Shown: in pieces, positions 19,622 through 22,127 of the stretch
Layout: every line of letters begins with the position of its first letter
How positions within the stretch are numbered: position 1 is the first letter of the stretch
Virus record (IMG/VR): IMGVR_UViG_3300042945_000816
Location: 1 to 22,127 of that record
Direction: 5' to 3' (one strand)
DNA: 22,127 bases
Origin: a virus
The notes under the pieces: model-generated
Told to the model about the DNA's origin: nothing
Databases searched by the model: none
Seen by the model: the letters and a program-made list of their open reading frames with translations, nothing else
Translations under genes and position numbers: made by a program

Positions 19622-20612
19622 ATGGGTCAAAGTTTTCAAATCCAATAGTTGCAGCCTTTTCTTTTTGTGCTTGTTTGTCACTGTTAACATACCTATCAAT
19701 TCTTTTACCAAGTTCTCTAACATCTGCCTCATAAACATCAAGTTTAACTCTTGTCATAAGAGTACTAACCTTGCTTGATGATACAAGCCAATCTTGTGGA
19801 AGTATTTGATTATTGGGAGATATATCAGTCATAAATACTGGAAGTCCACTTACGAGAGCCTCATTCATTGGAAGACAAAGACCAGCATACCTTCTTGGCA
19901 TAACCATTGCATCAAAACCATCATACATTTCAGAACGGCTATCAATATTTCCTATCTCAACAGTTAATCTAGAGTCTTTGTAGTTAATGTTTAACTCGCT
20001 CTGACTTCTAATAACAAGTTCGTAATCAGCCCTAGAATAACGAAGCATATCAATAACGGTTTGAGTACCGTTTCTATCTTGTGAAGCAGCCTTGCCACCA
20101 ATATGTAACAGTCTTTTATGATCTTTTGACATATTGTTTTCTCTAACAGACTTAAAGTCATCAAGGTGAATTGGTGGCGGGATATGAACAACCTTAGTAT
20201 CATTGCCAAACTTAGCAATAGTCTCATCTACCTTCCAATAACTAGGAGAAATCATGTAGGTAGGTAATGGCATATCAGGCTTGTTGAGGTGATCAAGGAA
20301 CTCGTAGTTATACTGCATCAAGGTTTTGACCTTACGCCTTTGGGCCAAATTAATAAAGTGTGGGTGGTAGAAGGTTTCACATGTTAAGACAGAATTTAAT
20401 CCGTCCATAAACATAGCAACCTCTTGTTTGGTTGGAAAGCCATTAGTCATTGTTACGTTGTATCCATCGTACCATTCTGGATACTGTTTATTGTTATTAA
20501 ACTTGGCAGAGTTAACTAAAAGAATTCTGTCAGGGTTTAGCATTCTTACCAAATCCCTTGTCTGATTACCAAGACCAGTATTATCGCACCTTGCAATAAT
20601 TCCAAATGTCAT
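19581..20612 (-). CDS. GT4/GT1-like (GT-B fold) glycosyltransferase
   Basis: This 343-residue protein has a GT-B layout. The N-terminal domain begins MTFGIIARCDNTGLGNQTRD with a Gly-rich acceptor loop (10-16). The C-terminal Rossmann domain includes KRLLHIGGKAASQDRNG (about 166-182) and the donor-binding YAGLCLPMNEALVSGLPVF (E251), the variant of the usual E-x7-E motif with only the first Glu clear. It lacks membrane segments. On the minus strand it is the last of three genes and begins in ATGA overlap with the gene upstream. The sugar and acceptor are unknown; glycosylation of virion proteins, DNA or host surface are all possible. Confidence 0.85.
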   Translation of the reverse strand: MTFGIIARCDNTGLGNQTRDLVRMLNPDRILLVNSAKFNNNKQYPEWYDGYNVTMTNGFPTKQEVAMFMDGLNSVLTCETFYHPHFINLAQRRKVKTLMQYNYEFLDHLNKPDMPLPTYMISPSYWKVDETIAKFGNDTKVVHIPPPIHLDDFKSVRENNMSKDHKRLLHIGGKAASQDRNGTQTVIDMLRYSRADYELVIRSQSELNINYKDSRLTVEIGNIDSRSEMYDGFDAMVMPRRYAGLCLPMNEALVSGLPVFMTDISPNNQILPQDWLVSSSKVSTLMTRVKLDVYEADVRELGKRIDRYVNSDKQAQKEKAATIGFENFDPSILRDQYLQILEG

Positions 20613-21340
20613 TCAGTATATCCCCACACATCATCATCTTGTGTAAATTTTCTTGTACCTGCACGACCATCAAGGTGGTAAGATCTTTTAATACTTCCTT
20701 CTGGATGGTAAATCCAAAGTTTATGCTTATCCCATCCATCATCTTGAACTACTCCATGAAACTTATCTTCAATAAAAGTTTTCTCATCACAAGCAGGAAG
20801 AACTACTTCTCTATAATATTTAGTTAGACTAAGGTGTGGCCTTTGACTCCATTGAAGTGTTTTCATAAAGCCATCTTCAATGCCAAACATTAGATGTTCA
20901 TGCTCAATAGGAATAGATGCTTCAAAGTGAAATCTAATAGTGTTAGCCTTCTCATATTCAAGCATGTCTAAACACTTCTGCCAATCAATTTCAAGATTAG
21001 GAGTAATTGGTGCATCGCCTTCTACATATAGAATCGCTGCTGTTTGAACAAGACCAATAGTTTCTTTCATCATATTTGTTTGATGACTATGCTCGTCAAA
21101 TATAATTGGTAAAACATTTTTCCACTCATGGAGACATTTCCACAGAACTCTACTCTTGAACTCATCGTAAGCATCTTTACGGTCTAGCCTTTCTTTTCTA
21201 AGTCCATCAATCTGCAAAATGATTTCGTTTTCTGGAAAATGACTGCGAACAGAAGCAATTGTTTCATCAAGTATTAGTGTATCTGGATGACTTGGTAGAA
21301 TAGAAGTTACAACAACTATAGTTATATTATCTTTGTTCAT
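20609..21340 (-). CDS. GT-A fold glycosyltransferase-like protein
   Basis: This 243-residue protein starts NITIVVVTSILPSHPDTLIL and ETIASVRSHFPENEIILQID, with QIDGLRKER corresponding to the first nucleotide-sugar Asp region. An acidic, metal-type motif ILYVEGDAPI follows (about 103-112), and the later DKFHGVVQDDGW resembles a catalytic Asp region. The middle (IRFHFEASI) is strand-rich. GT2-like assignment is by fold-order recognition and is weaker than for its neighbours. It sits between two glycosyltransferase genes with 4- and 14-nt overlaps, so they are almost certainly co-translated and act in one pathway. The catalytic base is not certain. Confidence 0.75.
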   Translation of the reverse strand: MNKDNITIVVVTSILPSHPDTLILDETIASVRSHFPENEIILQIDGLRKERLDRKDAYDEFKSRVLWKCLHEWKNVLPIIFDEHSHQTNMMKETIGLVQTAAILYVEGDAPITPNLEIDWQKCLDMLEYEKANTIRFHFEASIPIEHEHLMFGIEDGFMKTLQWSQRPHLSLTKYYREVVLPACDEKTFIEDKFHGVVQDDGWDKHKLWIYHPEGSIKRSYHLDGRAGTRKFTQDDDVWGYTE

Positions 21341-22127
21341 GTAGGTCCTTCATAATTTCAATAGAAAAATCTCTTTTATATTTGATCCACCAACTAACAA
21401 TCTTATGCATGTTATTAGGATACTCTAGTAGAATCCCTGGCAAAACTGAGTTTAATTCACCCCAATTATTCATCTTATTAATTGGTAAATCTTTTGGGTA
21501 TACAAATGTAAAATAGTCTTGTTCTACACCTTTAGAATCAATAAGATCTCCAATAGGCATTGCTAGCATTTCTATTGATTCAAAGAATCTAAAGGTATCA
21601 ACTACCTGTGCTCCAGCGGGGCAGGGAGCCACCTTAGCCTTTGATAGTGTCTCGTAGTAATCCTTTGGCTTTTGACCCTGTGCAAAGCCTGCTGTGGGCT
21701 TGTAATGGGCATTTGGTAGGGACTCCATAGCATGACCTAACTCTTTTCTACGGTCATGAGTAATCTGTCCACCAAAGTAAACACTATGTTCTTTAATAGG
21801 ATAATCAGGTAAATTATCCTTTAAGTGCTGTGGAACTCCAACAAAAAACTTATTATATTTTTCGTGCTTTTTATGAGGATATTGAATCCATATAGAAATA
21901 TTAGGATGGTCTATCTTATCTACATTAAATTTAGCAGACTCGTCACCTGTAATAAATAACACTACTCTACTAGAGTTTTGAAGTTGCTTAGAAATGTATG
22001 CCTCTTTACCAGCATTGCCTTGTCCAGGAATTACCACAAAACATCTTTCATCATTTGGAATTGAGTCAACTGTTATTTGATCTATCCCATTTCTTTCAAA
22101 TGTTGATCTTAGAAGTTCATAGTCCCA
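21327..22127 (-). CDS. Exostosin/GT-B-like glycosyltransferase, 5'-truncated by the window
   Basis: The reading frame stays open to the right edge: 30 more codons (22127-22038) precede the GTG at 22037, beginning WDYELLRSTFERNG. The gene is therefore incomplete and the GTG is probably internal. Blocks RVVLFITGDESAKF, ISIWIQYPHKKH and SVYFGGQITHDRRKELGHAM precede KDYYETLSKAKVAPCPAG and TFRFFESIEMLAMPIGD. The last two form the exostosin-type 'S-K...P.G...RFFE...G.P' donor-binding region. Membership is by pattern only. At least 266 residues are present. It overlaps the next gene of the minus-strand operon by 14 nt. Confidence 0.75.
   Translation of the reverse strand, partial: WDYELLRSTFERNGIDQITVDSIPNDERCFVVIPGQGNAGKEAYISKQLQNSSRVVLFITGDESAKFNVDKIDHPNISIWIQYPHKKHEKYNKFFVGVPQHLKDNLPDYPIKEHSVYFGGQITHDRRKELGHAMESLPNAHYKPTAGFAQGQKPKDYYETLSKAKVAPCPAGAQVVDTFRFFESIEMLAMPIGDLIDSKGVEQDYFTFVYPKDLPINKMNNWGELNSVLPGILLEYPNNMHKIVSWWIKYKRDFSIEIMKDLHEQR

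Noticed and set aside
20606-20827. 73-aa plus-strand frame in the glycosyltransferase region
   Set aside because: Antisense to a well-supported minus-strand gene, with no ribosome site and a Cys/Ser/Phe-rich shadow composition.

Overview
The window looks like part of a tailed-phage genome whose host is probably a low-GC actinobacterium, most plausibly one of the freshwater acI/Nanopelagicales type. The phage assignment rests on a terminase small/large pair, a Cas4-like exonuclease, a RuvC-like resolvase, DUF3310, an endolysin, a phage-style tRNA trio and very dense gene packing with 4-14 nt overlaps. The actinobacterial host assignment rests on a WhiB-like Fe-S regulator and a DUF7455-type zinc ribbon, both typical of Actinobacteria. 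The freshwater assignment is inferred from low GC and from the style of the secreted Ala-rich proteins.

Layout. (1) 1-3437, nucleic-acid module: a PD-(D/E)XK-like nuclease, a Cas4-like exonuclease, a double zinc ribbon, a RuvC-like resolvase, a tiny helix-turn-helix protein, a tiny membrane protein, DUF3310 and the terminase small subunit. (2) 3427-5202: terminase large subunit. No portal, capsid or tail genes follow it. (3) 5246-9953, secreted/membrane module: a 568-aa signal-peptide protein with a strong terminator, then an ~800-aa signal-peptide coiled-coil protein that overlaps a 56-aa membrane protein, followed by a 99-aa membrane protein. (4) 10034-13113, proteolysis/chaperone/lysis module: a proteasome-like Ntn hydrolase, a small acidic protein probably made from a leaderless mRNA, a secreted subtilase, tRNA-Asn, tRNA-Gly and tRNA-Glu, an Hsp20 and a CHAP-type endolysin. 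(5) 13114-18871, a run of small genes: an FmdB-like zinc ribbon, a DUF6065-like protein, DUF7455, a thermonuclease, a thioredoxin, phage modules of unknown role, WhiB, a XapX-domain membrane protein and a holin-like membrane protein. It ends at a terminator. (6) 18935-22127, glycosyltransferase locus: one GT2 gene on the plus strand converges, with a 41-bp coding overlap, on three minus-strand glycosyltransferase-like genes. The outermost of these runs off the window.

Transcription signals are unusually readable. The 9-mer GGTATACTT occurs at four gene starts, and further TGnTATAAT-type extended -10 boxes occur at others. Two promoters (for the genes at 10580 and 14000/14006) sit so close to the start codon that leaderless transcripts are predicted. 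Together, the genes suggest a phage that redirects host transcription (WhiB), supports or edits the host proteome (Ntn hydrolase, Hsp20, thioredoxin, subtilase), remodels the cell surface (two large secreted proteins, glycosyltransferases) and then lyses the cell (CHAP endolysin with several holin candidates). Most functional roles are inferred from visible motifs and remembered family signatures; no database search was run.
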